From Agitococcus lubricus (GTDB lineage: Bacteria > Pseudomonadota > Gammaproteobacteria > Pseudomonadales > Moraxellaceae): a DNA stretch of 64,000 nucleotides. The first letter of the stretch is position 1; every line of letters begins with the position of its first letter. The stretch covers positions 62,001-126,000 of the forward strand of contig NZ_QAON01000006.1 in the NCBI RefSeq assembly GCF_003051055.1, read 5' to 3'. The notes beneath the pieces are model-generated. The model saw nothing but the letters and a program-made list of their open reading frames with translations, did not search any database and was not told the origin of the DNA. Positions 38,417-48,732 of this stretch are shown here, piece after piece. Made by a program: the position numbers and the translations under genes.

Positions 38417-39170
38417 AATAGCAATCGTCACAGGTGGCGCATCAGGTTTAGGTTTAGCCACTGTTCAAGCCTTTCTTGCCAAAGGTGCAAAAGTGGCAAT
38501 TTTTGATTTGAATGCTGAACAAGGAGCTACTGTTGCCGCAGAGCTTGGGGCAAATGCACTGTTCTGCCGTGTCAATGTTGCCGATGAAGCCTCAGTGCAA
38601 CAAGCGATTGCCGACACCGTTGCCAAATTTGGTGCTATTCATATTGCTGTCAACTGTGCAGGTATTGGCTCTGCCGTACGTACTGTAGGTAAAAATGGCC
38701 CCATGCCTTTAGAGCAATTTTCTAAAGTGATTACGGTCAATTTAATTGGTACATTTAATGTGACGCGTCTAGCCGCAGCAGAAATGGCTAAAAATACTCC
38801 AGACAACAGTGATGGCGAACGTGGTGTTATTATTAATACAGCATCTGTTGCTGCCTTTGATGGTCAAATAGGCCAAGTGGCTTATTCGGCGTCTAAAGGG
38901 GGCGTTGTGGGCATGACATTACCTTTAGCGCGTGACTTAGCGACGATTGGTGTGCGTGTAAATACCATTGCACCTGGTATTTTTAATACGCCACTCATGA
39001 ATGCCTCTCCAGACTCAGTAAAATTGCCACTGATTGAAATGACACAGTTTCCTAAGCGTTTAGGTCATCCGAGTGAGTATGCACATTTCGCAACACACAT
39101 TGTTGAAAACAGCTTTATGAATGGCGAAACCATCCGTTTAGACGGTGCCATCCGTATGGCGCCACGTTGA
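38400..39170 (+). CDS. SDR, 3-hydroxyacyl-CoA dehydrogenase type (HSD10-like)
   Basis: The 256-residue SDR has TGGASGLG at 11-18, Asp36 (NAD preference), NCAG at 85-88, Ser149 and YSASK at 162-166. The insertion [17 protein letters not shown] and the segment [23 protein letters not shown] are typical of the type-II 3-hydroxyacyl-CoA dehydrogenases (HSD17B10-like), which act in beta-oxidation of fatty or branched acyl-CoA. The ATG lies within the preceding small-membrane-protein gene. A bidirectional terminator follows. Its co-transcription with a lipoprotein and a membrane protein is unusual. Confidence 0.88.
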   Translation: MNLENKIAIVTGGASGLGLATVQAFLAKGAKVAIFDLNAEQGATVAAELGANALFCRVNVADEASVQQAIADTVAKFGAIHIAVNCAGIGSAVRTVGKNGPMPLEQFSKVITVNLIGTFNVTRLAAAEMAKNTPDNSDGERGVIINTASVAAFDGQIGQVAYSASKGGVVGMTLPLARDLATIGVRVNTIAPGIFNTPLMNASPDSVKLPLIEMTQFPKRLGHPSEYAHFATHIVENSFMNGETIRLDGAIRMAPR

Positions 39171-39191
39171 TTTTGGAAAAGGTTTAAGCAT

Positions 39192-39227
39192 AAAAAAACA
39201 GGGCATTTAATATGCCCTGTTTTTTTA
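39192..39227. terminator. Bidirectional terminator between the HSD10-like SDR and icd
   Basis: CAGGGCAT/ATGCCCTG pairs around a 5-base loop, preceded by seven As and followed by seven Ts. It can serve both converging genes: the plus-strand SDR and the minus-strand icd. Confidence 0.88.
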
Positions 39228-39238
39228 TCAGTCTCGCG

Positions 39239-40498
39239 TTAATCCATGTGTGATATGATTGCGTCACCAAACTCCGAGCAACGGAGTAACGTCGCATCTG
39301 GCATCAGACGTTCAAAGTCATAGGTCACGGTTTTGGCCTTAATAGCACCCTGCATACCTTCGACAATTAAGTCAGCCGCTTCAATCCAACCTAAATGACG
39401 CAACATCATTTCGGCGGACAAAATAATCGAACCAGGATTTACCTTGTCTTGACCTGCATACTTAGGTGCTGTGCCGTGTGTCGCTTCAAACATCGCAACA
39501 GAGCCACCAATATTGGCACCAGGTGCAATACCAATACCCCCGACTTCTGCGGCTAATGCGTCAGAAATATAATCACCATTTAAGTTTAATGTGGCGATTA
39601 CGGAATACTCGGCAGGACGCATCAAGATTTGTTGCAAGAAGGCATCGGCAATCACATCTTTGACAATAATATCTTTACCCGTTTTTGGATTTCTAAATTT
39701 CATCCAAGGGCCGCCGTCAATTAACTGTGCGCCAAAACGTTCGGCCGCTAACTCATATCCCCAATCACGGAATGCACCTTCGGTGTATTTCATGATGTTG
39801 CCTTTATGAACTAAAGTCACCGAATCTTTATTATTATCAATTGCGTACTGAATGGCTTTACGCACCAAGCGTTGAGTCCCTTCTTTAGAAACAGGTTTAA
39901 TACCAATACCACAACCTTCGGGGAAACGAATCTTTTTCACGCCCATTTCTTCGCGCAAAAATTTAATCACTTTAATGGCTTCTGGGCTATCGGCTTTCCA
40001 TTCAATACCCGCATAAATATCTTCAGAGTTTTCACGGAAAATGACCATATCCGTTAATTCTGGGTGGCTTACTGGGCTAGGCACGCCTTCAAACCAACGT
40101 ACGGGGCGTTGGCATACATATAAATCTAATTCTTGACGTAAGGCCACATTTAAGGAGCGCATACCCCCACCCACAGGCGTGGACAACGGCCCTTTAATAC
40201 TGACCACAAATTCACGCAAGGCTTCTAAGGTTTCTTCGGGCAAGTAGTTGTTATTGGGATATAAGCGTGATGATTTTTCACCACAATAAATTTCCATCCA
40301 CGAAATGGCGCGTTTACTGCCATACGCTTTACTCACTGCAGCATTGACTACTTTAATCATGACAGGAGTAATATCAACACCAATACCATCGCCTTCAATA
40401 AATGGGATAATTGGAAAGTTTGGAACGTTGAGTGAGAGGTCAGCATTTACGGTGATTTTGTCACCATCGGCTGGAACCACAATCTTTTGGTAACCCAT
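39239..40498 (-). CDS. icd: NADP-dependent isocitrate dehydrogenase
   Basis: The 419-residue protein aligns with E. coli Icd along its length. [17 protein letters not shown] holds Ser115, equivalent to the Ser113 that AceK phosphorylates. [10 protein letters not shown] carries active-site Asp residues, and [17 protein letters not shown] contains the Lys-Tyr pair that selects NADP. It oxidatively decarboxylates isocitrate to 2-oxoglutarate in the TCA cycle. GGGAG lies 10 bases before the ATG. No aceK is nearby. It is monocistronic, divergent from rluE. Confidence 0.96.
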   Translation of the reverse strand: MGYQKIVVPADGDKITVNADLSLNVPNFPIIPFIEGDGIGVDITPVMIKVVNAAVSKAYGSKRAISWMEIYCGEKSSRLYPNNNYLPEETLEALREFVVSIKGPLSTPVGGGMRSLNVALRQELDLYVCQRPVRWFEGVPSPVSHPELTDMVIFRENSEDIYAGIEWKADSPEAIKVIKFLREEMGVKKIRFPEGCGIGIKPVSKEGTQRLVRKAIQYAIDNNKDSVTLVHKGNIMKYTEGAFRDWGYELAAERFGAQLIDGGPWMKFRNPKTGKDIIVKDVIADAFLQQILMRPAEYSVIATLNLNGDYISDALAAEVGGIGIAPGANIGGSVAMFEATHGTAPKYAGQDKVNPGSIILSAEMMLRHLGWIEAADLIVEGMQGAIKAKTVTYDFERLMPDATLLRCSEFGDAIISHMD

Positions 40499-40797
40499 TG
40501 TACAGGTACTCCCTTGTCGTGTTTGAGAAATATGTGAATGACTGCCGTCGTAATAAATTAGCCAGTCACTCTATTAAAGAATTTATGAACAACCCTGAGT
40601 GGTATCTTTGAGTTGTTTATCGCTTTTATCTTCAACCGACACCCGCTAAGCTACGTGTCTAGAAACAAGCAAGCAGACGAAATCATGGTTGCTACGTTGT
40701 CTAATGTTAATCGTTATTTGCAAAAATTTATGCCCCAAATTCATTTTTATAATAAATAGCGGTATAAATAAAATTGATGATATTTGAGTCTAAGTCT

Positions 40798-41337
40798 ATG
40801 AGTCGCTTAATTTTATTTAATAAACCCTATGGCGTGTTATGTCAATTTCGGCGTACGGATGAACGACCAACACTGGCCGACTTTTTTGATGACCCGACTA
40901 TTCATCCCTGTGGTCGGTTGGATTATGATTCTGAAGGCTTATTATTATTAACCGACGATGGCAAACTGAATGCACGTATTACAGAGCCGCGTTATAAGTT
41001 AGCTAAAACCTATTGGGCACAAGTTGACCACCTGATTTCTGAGAGTGCATTACAACAATTACGACGCGGTGTGGTCTTAAATGATGGCCTCACTGCCCCC
41101 GCAGACGCGCAACGCTTAGATGAGCCGACGTTATGGCCAAGAACGCCACCTATTCGTTATCGCGCCCATATTCCTACCTCTTGGCTGAGCTTATGTATTC
41201 GTGAAGGGCGTAATCGTCAAGTGAGACGTATGACCGCTGCTGTAGGCTTTCCGACTTTACGCTTGGTAAGAGTTCAAATTGGTGATTGGTCTGTGGATGG
41301 CCTCGGCGTAGGTGAATGGCGAGAAATTCGCGTATGA
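40798..41337 (+). CDS. rluE: 23S rRNA pseudouridine synthase RluE
   Basis: I choose ATG 40798 (179 residues); upstream starts at 40774 or 40777 lack an RBS, and the family begins as here with MSRLILFNKPYGVLCQF. The catalytic Asp is Asp42 in GRLDYDSEGLLLLT. The C-terminal LSLCIREGRNRQVRRMTAAVGFPTL is conserved. RluE makes pseudouridine at 2457 in 23S rRNA (by homology with E. coli). It has no N-terminal S4 domain, which is normal for RluE. Confidence 0.9.
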   Translation: MSRLILFNKPYGVLCQFRRTDERPTLADFFDDPTIHPCGRLDYDSEGLLLLTDDGKLNARITEPRYKLAKTYWAQVDHLISESALQQLRRGVVLNDGLTAPADAQRLDEPTLWPRTPPIRYRAHIPTSWLSLCIREGRNRQVRRMTAAVGFPTLRLVRVQIGDWSVDGLGVGEWREIRV

Positions 41338-41346
41338 TTTTTAGTC

Positions 41347-41374
41347 GCCGCGTATCGTGCATTCCGTACGCGGC
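41347..41374. terminator. Stem-loop between rluE and the PAS/GAF gene
   Basis: GCCGCGTA/TACGCGGC pairs over 8 bp around a 12-base loop, right after rluE and near the stop of the converging PAS/GAF gene. It has no long T-run on either side. It may act on both transcripts. Confidence 0.45.
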
Positions 41375-41394
41375 TTCATACACACACGGCCTAT

Positions 41395-43200
41395 TTACAC
41401 ACGTTCCATTTCTACGGCTGCGCGTGTGGCAAACATAGTCAGCACCGATAGGACAAAATCGGGATTGTGGATAGGTTCCTTAAATAAGACAAATAACTGG
41501 CCTAGATTAGTGCCTTCGGCATTATTCACTTGCCGTCCTACATAAGATTGCGCCCCAATTACTGCAAGATTTTCAGCATATGGGAAAATTTTAATCGCAT
41601 CTTTAGTCACCACAAAGGACTCTTGTGTGAGTAAATATTCGCAGGGTGTTCCTTGTAGTTGATACCGCATATTGTCGACAACTTGGCCTTGAATAACCGC
41701 ACTGATGGTATCTACCTCATCACTCTCTTGATGTAAACGGGTAATAAAACCAGCGATTGCGCCCAATGTTTGGGTCATACTTAAGGCTAGACGCTCCATG
41801 AATTTGTATCCCGTTGTCAACGCGATACTTTCTGAAATGGTTAAGATGGCAGATAACATTTGTTGTCTTTCTTGTTGGGCGCGGATATTTTTAATACCAA
41901 ATGCTAAGTTATCGGCCAACTCTTGTAAGAGGGCTATTTCATCTACTGACAATTTTAATAGAGTGTGCGCAGTATATAACCCAAGTAGACCAAATATTTG
42001 GTCTTTATCACGTAGAGGTAAACAAATAATCCCTCTAAAGCCATACTCATAGGCTTGCTTACGCCAATACATGGCTTGGCTAATACTCACATCCTCACAA
42101 ACAACCACCTGACCCGAACGAATGGCTTGACCACAAGGCCCTTGACCACGTAAATCGTTGGCATCCCACGTGACTTTGGCATAGGTTAAATAGCCACGCT
42201 CTTCGCCTGCATAAGCGACAGGGGTAATATTCTTTTCTTCATCATATTCGGTATAACCTACCCATGCCATACGGTAGCCCCCTCCGACACTGACCATTAA
42301 TTGGCAAATATCCTGAAGTAGCTTTTTTTCGTCTTGTGCATGAATCAGGGCATAATTACAGGCACTTAGTAGGCGTAAAGCGCGATTAAGACGGGCTTTT
42401 TCTTGTTCTGCCGCTTTGCGATGGCGAATATCATTGACGTAAATAAAGGCATACTGCTCTTGCTGATAGGCAATATAATTTGCGGAGACCTCGACACTGA
42501 TTTCTTCACCGTGAATATGTCGATAATTGGCCTCAAAACGCTGTACACCTTGGCGTTTGAGTTGTTGCCATAAATGCGGCCATCCATTGGGTGCTAAATG
42601 ATGGTCAACATGATAAATCGACTGCCCTACCAATTGCGCTGGTGTTTGACCCAGTAATTGACAAGCTGACTCATTGACTGAAGTGATTAAGCCTAAATGA
42701 TTCACTTGTAATAAAGCATCAGGCGCGTGGTCTACGGCAAACTGAGTCAACCTTAAGGCTTGTTCGGCGGCGTTACGTTCAGTAATGTCATGCGAGGAAG
42801 GCACTAAATAGGCAACACGACCGTTTTGCTCAAATACAGGTGTTAAAGAAAAATCAAAGGTTCTTAACTGTCCTGAGGCATCCAACATGATATGGCTAAA
42901 ACGCGACGCATGACCTTCTGCTGCCTGCTCAATGGCAAGACGTAACTTTTGTCGTTCAGTGTCAGAATATGACCACCAAATGGTAGACTCTAAGGGTTTA
43001 CCCACAACATCTTTTAATAACAGTCCCATACTATTTAGGGCAGCTTTATTGATGTAGGTTACTAAACCCGTTGTGGTTACTACGCCAATAAATAAAGAGG
43101 CATCGAGACCATCCATGACCTCGCGCAAACGTTTTGAAGCTTTATCCACCATTTCTAAAGGATTACTATAATATCTTCCCGCTAATGGCATGACTCTCAA
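41395..43200 (-). CDS. PAS-PAS-GAF-GAF sensor protein without an output domain
   Basis: The 601-residue protein has PAS1 at about 25-145 (ending HDITERNAAEQAL), PAS2 at 150-265 (DIRHRKAAEQEKA), GAF1 at 275-440 (GQGPCGQAIRSGQVVVCEDV) and GAF2 at 455-601. It stops at ATRAAVEMERV, exactly where a histidine kinase or GGDEF domain usually continues. No His-box, GGDEF, EAL or HTH is present, and the next 50 bases after the stop hold a hairpin, not more of the frame. Either it is a stand-alone sensory protein that acts on a partner, or it is a truncated gene. No transmembrane segment is seen. It probably senses a small molecule or redox state in the cytoplasm. Confidence 0.85.
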   Translation of the reverse strand: MRVMPLAGRYYSNPLEMVDKASKRLREVMDGLDASLFIGVVTTTGLVTYINKAALNSMGLLLKDVVGKPLESTIWWSYSDTERQKLRLAIEQAAEGHASRFSHIMLDASGQLRTFDFSLTPVFEQNGRVAYLVPSSHDITERNAAEQALRLTQFAVDHAPDALLQVNHLGLITSVNESACQLLGQTPAQLVGQSIYHVDHHLAPNGWPHLWQQLKRQGVQRFEANYRHIHGEEISVEVSANYIAYQQEQYAFIYVNDIRHRKAAEQEKARLNRALRLLSACNYALIHAQDEKKLLQDICQLMVSVGGGYRMAWVGYTEYDEEKNITPVAYAGEERGYLTYAKVTWDANDLRGQGPCGQAIRSGQVVVCEDVSISQAMYWRKQAYEYGFRGIICLPLRDKDQIFGLLGLYTAHTLLKLSVDEIALLQELADNLAFGIKNIRAQQERQQMLSAILTISESIALTTGYKFMERLALSMTQTLGAIAGFITRLHQESDEVDTISAVIQGQVVDNMRYQLQGTPCEYLLTQESFVVTKDAIKIFPYAENLAVIGAQSYVGRQVNNAEGTNLGQLFVLFKEPIHNPDFVLSVLTMFATRAAVEMERV

Positions 43201-43287
43201 ACCTCGTTTCGTAAATTATTTCATTTAATTAGTCGCATCTGTTGAGATGTTGCCTGTGAACCGCACAATCCAAACATCACTAGATTA

Positions 43288-43384
43288 CGACTTACGCATT
43301 TCAACGAAATTAGCGCATTTTTTGAGCTAAAAATCGTTAAACATGATTTTTTGGTGAGCACATAAGCGATAACCGCGTAAGTCC
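43288..43384. mobile_element. Possible 97-bp MITE
   Basis: CGACTTACGC at the left end and GCGTAAGTCC at the right end are inverted repeats with one mismatch at the outermost base. The flanks are TA on each side (...atTA|C and C|TAag...), as with a TA target duplication of the IS630/Tc1 type. The interior is AT-rich and has no frame. No second copy was seen in this window. Confidence 0.45.
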
Positions 43385-43644
43385 TAAGATGCTATTATTT
43401 GCAAGTTTATATCAGCGTAGCGCGTGGCTAAGTCATACAACAACGCCACGCCCATATCATGCATGAGAACATTTATTCATTATAGAAGTCTAAACGTATG
43501 CACACTGAGCCAGCAATGCTTAGATAAGCATGGATTGTGGAATTGACAAGTTTTTAGGATAAATGTTTGCTTATTTTTACAATAAGTCAACAATTGGCAG
43601 GTTTACTCCCTCATAAAAACCTATAAATGGATTTATAACACATC

Positions 43645-43686
43645 AGGTCATCTCGCTGATGCTAAACATTAGCGAGACTTAGACCT
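43645..43686 (-). terminator. Stem-loop downstream of the glutamate dehydrogenase gene
   Basis: An inner stem TCTCGCT/AGCGAGA (43651-43657 with 43671-43677) is closed by an outer AGGTC/GACCT pair, within 5 bases of the GDH stop. There is no T-run, so a terminator role is plausible but not proven. Confidence 0.4.
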
Positions 43687-43690
43687 CACT

Positions 43691-46600
43691 CTATATCACC
43701 TCTTGGTGTAATTGTTGCAATAATTTATGCAACTGTGACGTTAGCACGACATAAGGCGCATAACTGGTTAAATCACTCGGACTTAAACGACATCGAAATT
43801 GTCGCCAATCCGCCAATTGTTGTTTGTGCCGTTCTAACCAATTTACCAACCACAGATGTTTATCTTCGGCATTCTGTTGCCATTGTCCGAGCATGTCATG
43901 CGTTAAGCTGGCCATATCTTGCAATAAACCAGCTCGTAATTGGTCGCGGGCGGCAGCCTCCCAACTGTTAGCAACCAATAAATCTTGTAAAGCACGCTGT
44001 ACGTCTGTTAAGCCCAACATTTCCTCAACACGTTCATACATATACGCCGCAATTTCAATGGGCACATGACATTCTTGCGCTAAACGGCAAATATCGAGTA
44101 AAGGCAATATTTGGTCTAGCGACGACAATCGTGCGGCTAAACTATCAGGAAGTCCCTGCGTAACTAGGCCATTTTTAGCATGATTCCATGACTCTAAGCG
44201 TTTGTGGTTCAAATGTTGTGGTAGTTCATTAAGTAAGGGTAATAACATGGCGAATTGCGTAATCACCTGCTGACAGGGTTGATGTGCATAAGGCAAAAAC
44301 CAACCGCAGGCGCGGCGTGCATAACGCTGTAAAGCGGCATATTGTGCTAATAAAATGCTGTGCGACACTTTATCGGTACATTCATCTAATTGTTGCCACA
44401 ACTCATCTAGTGTTAATAAGTGACGGGCAATGACAAAGGCGCGTGCTACCTTTAATGGATTACTGCCCTCATGGCGTAATAAACGCGGCAGTGCCCCCAT
44501 GCCCAAACGTTCCGTCATTGAGCCAGCTAAACGCGTGGCAGCCAATGACACGGCTAAGGGGTGCTTTAACAGCGTGGAGCTGTAATTTTTTTGAATAGCA
44601 ACGGGAAAGAGTTTTTTAGCTTCTGCCAATAAATGTGGGTCAGTAGCTAATTCACTCAAGGCAAGTTGTGACTTAAGCCAGTTTTTACTGTATGCCAGTA
44701 AAATAGCTAATTCTGCACGTGTCAGTGGTTGTTGTGTTCGACCGCGTGATTCCCACATTTTAACATCAGGCAAGGCTTCTAATTGACGGTCTAAGCCCGC
44801 TTGACCCTCTAAGAAATCGGCGAGCGTCCCGTATTCACGATGTCTTAATAAGGCCTGATGATTGGCAATCGCTAAAAACTGCGTTTGCGCCTTGTTATCT
44901 GTAAGTACCGATTGCGCAACTTCATGCTGCCACTCTGCCAATAAACGGCTGTAATCTTTTTGTGATAAACGGCGTGCTTGTTGCTCACGCTGTAAAAAGA
45001 TTTTGATGTTGACTTCATGGTCTGAACAATCGACACCACCTGAATTATCAATAAAATCGGCATGCGATAAGCCGCCGTTTAATTGATACTCAATACGAGC
45101 TCGTTGAGTTAAGCCTAAATTACCGCCTTCGCAAACAATACGTGCTCGTAATTGATTCGCATTGATACGCACACTGTCATTTGCTCTATCGCCAACATCT
45201 TGGTGGTGTTCCTCGCTGGCTTTGACATAGGTACCAATACCGCCGTTCCACAGCACATCTACGGAGAGTTGCAAAATCTGACGCACCATGTCGTCAGCCG
45301 ATAACACATCGACACTCAAGCCTAATAAGGCTTTAACCTCTGGACTTAATTTAATTTTTTTATCTTGTCGACTAAAAATACCGCCACCCGCAGACAAGAC
45401 AGAACGATGATAATCTGACCAGTTACTTTTGGGTAAGGCAAATAGCCGCTGACGTTCGGCAAAACTAGCTGCAGGGTCTGGGTTAGGGTCGATAAAAATA
45501 TGGCTATGATTAAAAGCAGCTAGCAATTTGACGGTTGAGGTTAATAATAAGCCATTACCAAACACATCGCCCGACATATCCCCAATACCGACCATCGTAA
45601 ACGTATCTGTAAGTGGGTTAAAGCCCCGCTCTTTGGCTAAGGCATGTAACGAAACAAACGCGCCTCGTGCGGTAATTGCCATTTTTTTATGGTCATAGCC
45701 ATTACTGCCCCCTGAGGCAAACGCATCGCCTAACCAAAATTGATAATCTGCAGCTAGACTATTGGCCGTATCCGAAAATGTAGCCGTTCCTTTGTCTGCT
45801 GCTACCACTAAATAAGGGTCATCTTGGTCATGGCAAACGACGAATTTGGGTTTAATCACCGCATCTTTATGACGATTATCGGTCAGCTCTAATAGCCCTC
45901 TTAAAAATTCTTGATAGGCTCGTAAACCCAACTCTTGACGGTCACCGTAAATGGTACGTACCACAAATGCACCTTTCGCTCCCACAGGCACAATGACCGC
46001 ATTTTTGACTTGTTGCGACTTAACCAAACCTAAAACTTCTGTTCTAAAGTCTTCGGAACGGTCTGACCAACGAATGCCGCCTCTTGCCACCGCGCCAAAA
46101 CGTAAATGCGAGCCCATCACATCAGGACTGTACACAAAAATTTCGCGCCACGGTTTAGGCTCGGGCAAATCGCGTAGCTGTGTGGTATCAAACTTAAAAG
46201 CAATCCGTTGCGCTTCGATAGCCGCAGGGACATAAAAATTGGTACGTACAATCGCATTAATCAATTGCAGGTATTGGCGTAAGATACGGTCATCAGCAAC
46301 AGAACTGACTTTATCTAAAGCAATTTCTATACGTTTAACGACGGATTGCGCACGCTCACTACGGTCTGCGCCCTTATTGGGGTCAAAGCGTATTTGAAAT
46401 AACTCTAATAAACTACGGCCAATAGTAGGATAGCGGGTAATGGCTTCTGCTTGCGCTAAGGCCGATAAGGGGAATCCTGTCTGTTTTAAGTAGGCCGATA
46501 AGACACGAAAAATATGTGCTTCGCGCCAGCGACATGGCAAAATGGTCACTAAACGATTAAACACATCGGCTTCTACCCCACCTTGCCATAACACCTGCAT

Positions 46601-48430
46601 CGCATCGCGCACATAGGCTAAGGATTGTGCATAAATTTCTCTGGCTAGGCCTTCGGGTAACTCCGTTCTAAAATCATGTAGCCACAAGCAACTATCTTCA
46701 TGCAACAAAGGAAAGGCTTGCTCTTGTAAGACTTTTAGCCCAAAACTTTCTAAAATAGGCATGACACGGGATAACGATAACTGTTGGTGCCATTGTAATA
46801 ACTTAAATCGTGCCGAATGGCCTTCACTGGGTAAGACTTCAACCGCTAAGGGGGCGTCTTGCCTCAGGGTTTCTAACAGACCAATATCGCTGATGGCATC
46901 TTGTGGCCGATAGTTGTCTTTGTAGGCTTCTGGAAAGACATTTTGATAACGTCTAAACAGTTGATTGGCTAAAACAGATTGATATTTTGCCATTAATAGG
47001 GTTAATAATTCATCTTCCCACGTACGCGCAAGACGTTTTAAGACCGATTCCGTTTCTTCTATGTTAATACGTGGCGGGTCTTTATCTTCAAAGACTAATA
47101 AGCTATGCAGCCGAATCCAACGATGCTCTGAGACAAAAGGTGTCATCACCACATCAGAGGCATTAAAGCGTGCTTGTAAAAACTCACCTGTACGGCTGAC
47201 AAAGGTTTCGTTGTACAAAGGTTTAGGGAGATAAATAAAAATAGAAACAAAACGCTGCCACGGGTCTACGCGCCACACAAAACGCAATTCATTGCCATAT
47301 TTTTGTTTAACCATGGGCAAGAAGGCATTTAATAAGTCTTGTTCACTGGCTAATAAGAGTTCGTCACGCGGGTGTGTACGTAACATACGGTCAAAATTAC
47401 GGCCATCGTGACTGATTTTTCTCAGGCCAGAAAAAATATCTACCGTAGTAATTTTATGACGCAAGACAGGCATAGTCATCGGGTCATGCTGATTGACTCG
47501 ACTGGTGTATAAGCCTAAAAAGCGATATTCACTTTTACCGTCAGGCATGGGCACAATCACGACATCGGCATAACGGTCGTGATGAATAGGCGCACGCGTT
47601 AATGATTTACCAAACAAGAGCTGGCAATTATTGGGGCTATATTCGATATCCTCTAACCAATCCATGTGTATATTTGGCCATGCGCCTAAACCTGAACACT
47701 CTACCTCGCCAGCTTCGTTACGATAACGTACCGACAAAAAGGTAAAATGACCACGCATGACCCATTGCAAAAAGGCATGCCCCTCCATACGGATGACTGC
47801 TGCCTCACCTTCTTTAGGCATTTTTTCGATAAGTTTTTGCCCTGCATCACGCAGTAAGGTTTGCATGCGCGGAAAACTATCAACCACTTTTTTTAGCATG
47901 CCCATCGCTTGATGAATTTCCGTTTCCAAGGCTTTGAGCGCATCACCTTGATAAACCTCGCCTAACTCAATATGAATTAAGGTACGGTACTCCTCACTAT
48001 TGGCATTTGCTGCAGAAGGCAAAGCCGTCATATTAAAATATCTATCACGACGTAACGCGATATTTAAATCCATCAACACACTGAGGTCATGGCCACCACG
48101 TTGCAAGGCAATACGCAACGTATTGAGCAAAAAAGGTAATTCTCCGCTATACAGTTCAATCACGGTGCCATCTGCACGCCAACCTTCTTTAGTCGGTTCG
48201 GGATTAAAAATACGGATATTGATTTCTTGTCGGCTATCCTCTACGAATAACCAAAAGTCCCATAAACACGCGGCTAAGGCATGTGGCGTGTAACGTCGTA
48301 ACTCGTCTGCTAATAAGGCTTTGAGTGCACGTTCTGCAAATTGATTAAACAGTTTATTGTCGCGAGCAGCACAAACATCTAAACATTGTTGACGCGCTTG
48401 TTGTGACCACGCTTCTGTTGTCGATAACAT
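43691..48430 (-). CDS. gdhB: NAD-specific glutamate dehydrogenase, large (180-kDa) type
   Basis: The 1579-residue protein is a GDH-180, as in Pseudomonas (about 1600 residues). A long regulatory N-terminal region covers about 1-690. The catalytic dehydrogenase core follows, with SHLRFGAVARGGIRWSDR near 765, PVGAKGAFVVR, GIGDMSGDVFGNGLL near 935 and WNGGIGTYVKAS near 1055. A C-terminal helical region ends the protein. It deaminates glutamate to 2-oxoglutarate with NAD, a catabolic route for amino acids. The start is well supported: AAGGAGT lies 8 bases before the ATG. It is monocistronic. Confidence 0.95.
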   Translation of the reverse strand: MLSTTEAWSQQARQQCLDVCAARDNKLFNQFAERALKALLADELRRYTPHALAACLWDFWLFVEDSRQEINIRIFNPEPTKEGWRADGTVIELYSGELPFLLNTLRIALQRGGHDLSVLMDLNIALRRDRYFNMTALPSAANANSEEYRTLIHIELGEVYQGDALKALETEIHQAMGMLKKVVDSFPRMQTLLRDAGQKLIEKMPKEGEAAVIRMEGHAFLQWVMRGHFTFLSVRYRNEAGEVECSGLGAWPNIHMDWLEDIEYSPNNCQLLFGKSLTRAPIHHDRYADVVIVPMPDGKSEYRFLGLYTSRVNQHDPMTMPVLRHKITTVDIFSGLRKISHDGRNFDRMLRTHPRDELLLASEQDLLNAFLPMVKQKYGNELRFVWRVDPWQRFVSIFIYLPKPLYNETFVSRTGEFLQARFNASDVVMTPFVSEHRWIRLHSLLVFEDKDPPRINIEETESVLKRLARTWEDELLTLLMAKYQSVLANQLFRRYQNVFPEAYKDNYRPQDAISDIGLLETLRQDAPLAVEVLPSEGHSARFKLLQWHQQLSLSRVMPILESFGLKVLQEQAFPLLHEDSCLWLHDFRTELPEGLAREIYAQSLAYVRDAMQVLWQGGVEADVFNRLVTILPCRWREAHIFRVLSAYLKQTGFPLSALAQAEAITRYPTIGRSLLELFQIRFDPNKGADRSERAQSVVKRIEIALDKVSSVADDRILRQYLQLINAIVRTNFYVPAAIEAQRIAFKFDTTQLRDLPEPKPWREIFVYSPDVMGSHLRFGAVARGGIRWSDRSEDFRTEVLGLVKSQQVKNAVIVPVGAKGAFVVRTIYGDRQELGLRAYQEFLRGLLELTDNRHKDAVIKPKFVVCHDQDDPYLVVAADKGTATFSDTANSLAADYQFWLGDAFASGGSNGYDHKKMAITARGAFVSLHALAKERGFNPLTDTFTMVGIGDMSGDVFGNGLLLTSTVKLLAAFNHSHIFIDPNPDPAASFAERQRLFALPKSNWSDYHRSVLSAGGGIFSRQDKKIKLSPEVKALLGLSVDVLSADDMVRQILQLSVDVLWNGGIGTYVKASEEHHQDVGDRANDSVRINANQLRARIVCEGGNLGLTQRARIEYQLNGGLSHADFIDNSGGVDCSDHEVNIKIFLQREQQARRLSQKDYSRLLAEWQHEVAQSVLTDNKAQTQFLAIANHQALLRHREYGTLADFLEGQAGLDRQLEALPDVKMWESRGRTQQPLTRAELAILLAYSKNWLKSQLALSELATDPHLLAEAKKLFPVAIQKNYSSTLLKHPLAVSLAATRLAGSMTERLGMGALPRLLRHEGSNPLKVARAFVIARHLLTLDELWQQLDECTDKVSHSILLAQYAALQRYARRACGWFLPYAHQPCQQVITQFAMLLPLLNELPQHLNHKRLESWNHAKNGLVTQGLPDSLAARLSSLDQILPLLDICRLAQECHVPIEIAAYMYERVEEMLGLTDVQRALQDLLVANSWEAAARDQLRAGLLQDMASLTHDMLGQWQQNAEDKHLWLVNWLERHKQQLADWRQFRCRLSPSDLTSYAPYVVLTSQLHKLLQQLHQEVI

Positions 48431-48732
48431 TTTTTGACTCCTTGTACTGCTTTTTGGAGATATTATTGTTTCTTTTTAGACTATTTATAAAATGTTTTTT
48501 CTACTTAGTTATAGACGATTTGCAAGTCTGTCACGTGATAAGGTAGAAAATTAAGGCTTTGATTTGATTAAGTTCAATTGCCTTTAGCAAGTAACAATGT
48601 AACGGTTAATATTCTGCCATGATACGCACTTAGTCAACGGCATTCTGCAACCAAACTGAATAAACGTGCGCTAATCGCCGATACAGAATATCGACAGGCT
48701 TCAAGCTCCGTTGAAGCCCTCACCACGAACCA
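48431..48732. other. Intergenic region of 302 bases between pepN and the GDH gene
   Basis: It holds the GDH promoter; on the minus strand a GTGACA and a TATAAC lie 15 bases apart near 48515-48540, a poor match. A stem-loop GGCTTCAA/TTGAAGCC at 48697-48718 follows the pepN stop. No small gene or RNA is seen. Confidence 0.45.
48697..48718 (-). terminator. Hairpin downstream of pepN
   Basis: An 8-bp perfect stem with a 6-base loop lies 15 bases after the pepN stop. No T-run follows, so this is a possible but weak terminator. Confidence 0.4.

Larger units (their letters stand above)
43201..43690. other. Intergenic region of 490 bases with MITE-like and other hairpins
   Basis: It lies between two minus-strand genes (PAS/GAF upstream end and GDH 3' end). 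It contains the 97-bp element at 43288-43384, a GCGTGGC/GCCACGC stem (43422-43451) and a hairpin near the GDH stop (43645-43686). The PAS/GAF promoter must be near 43201-43300. No gene is seen. Confidence 0.5.
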
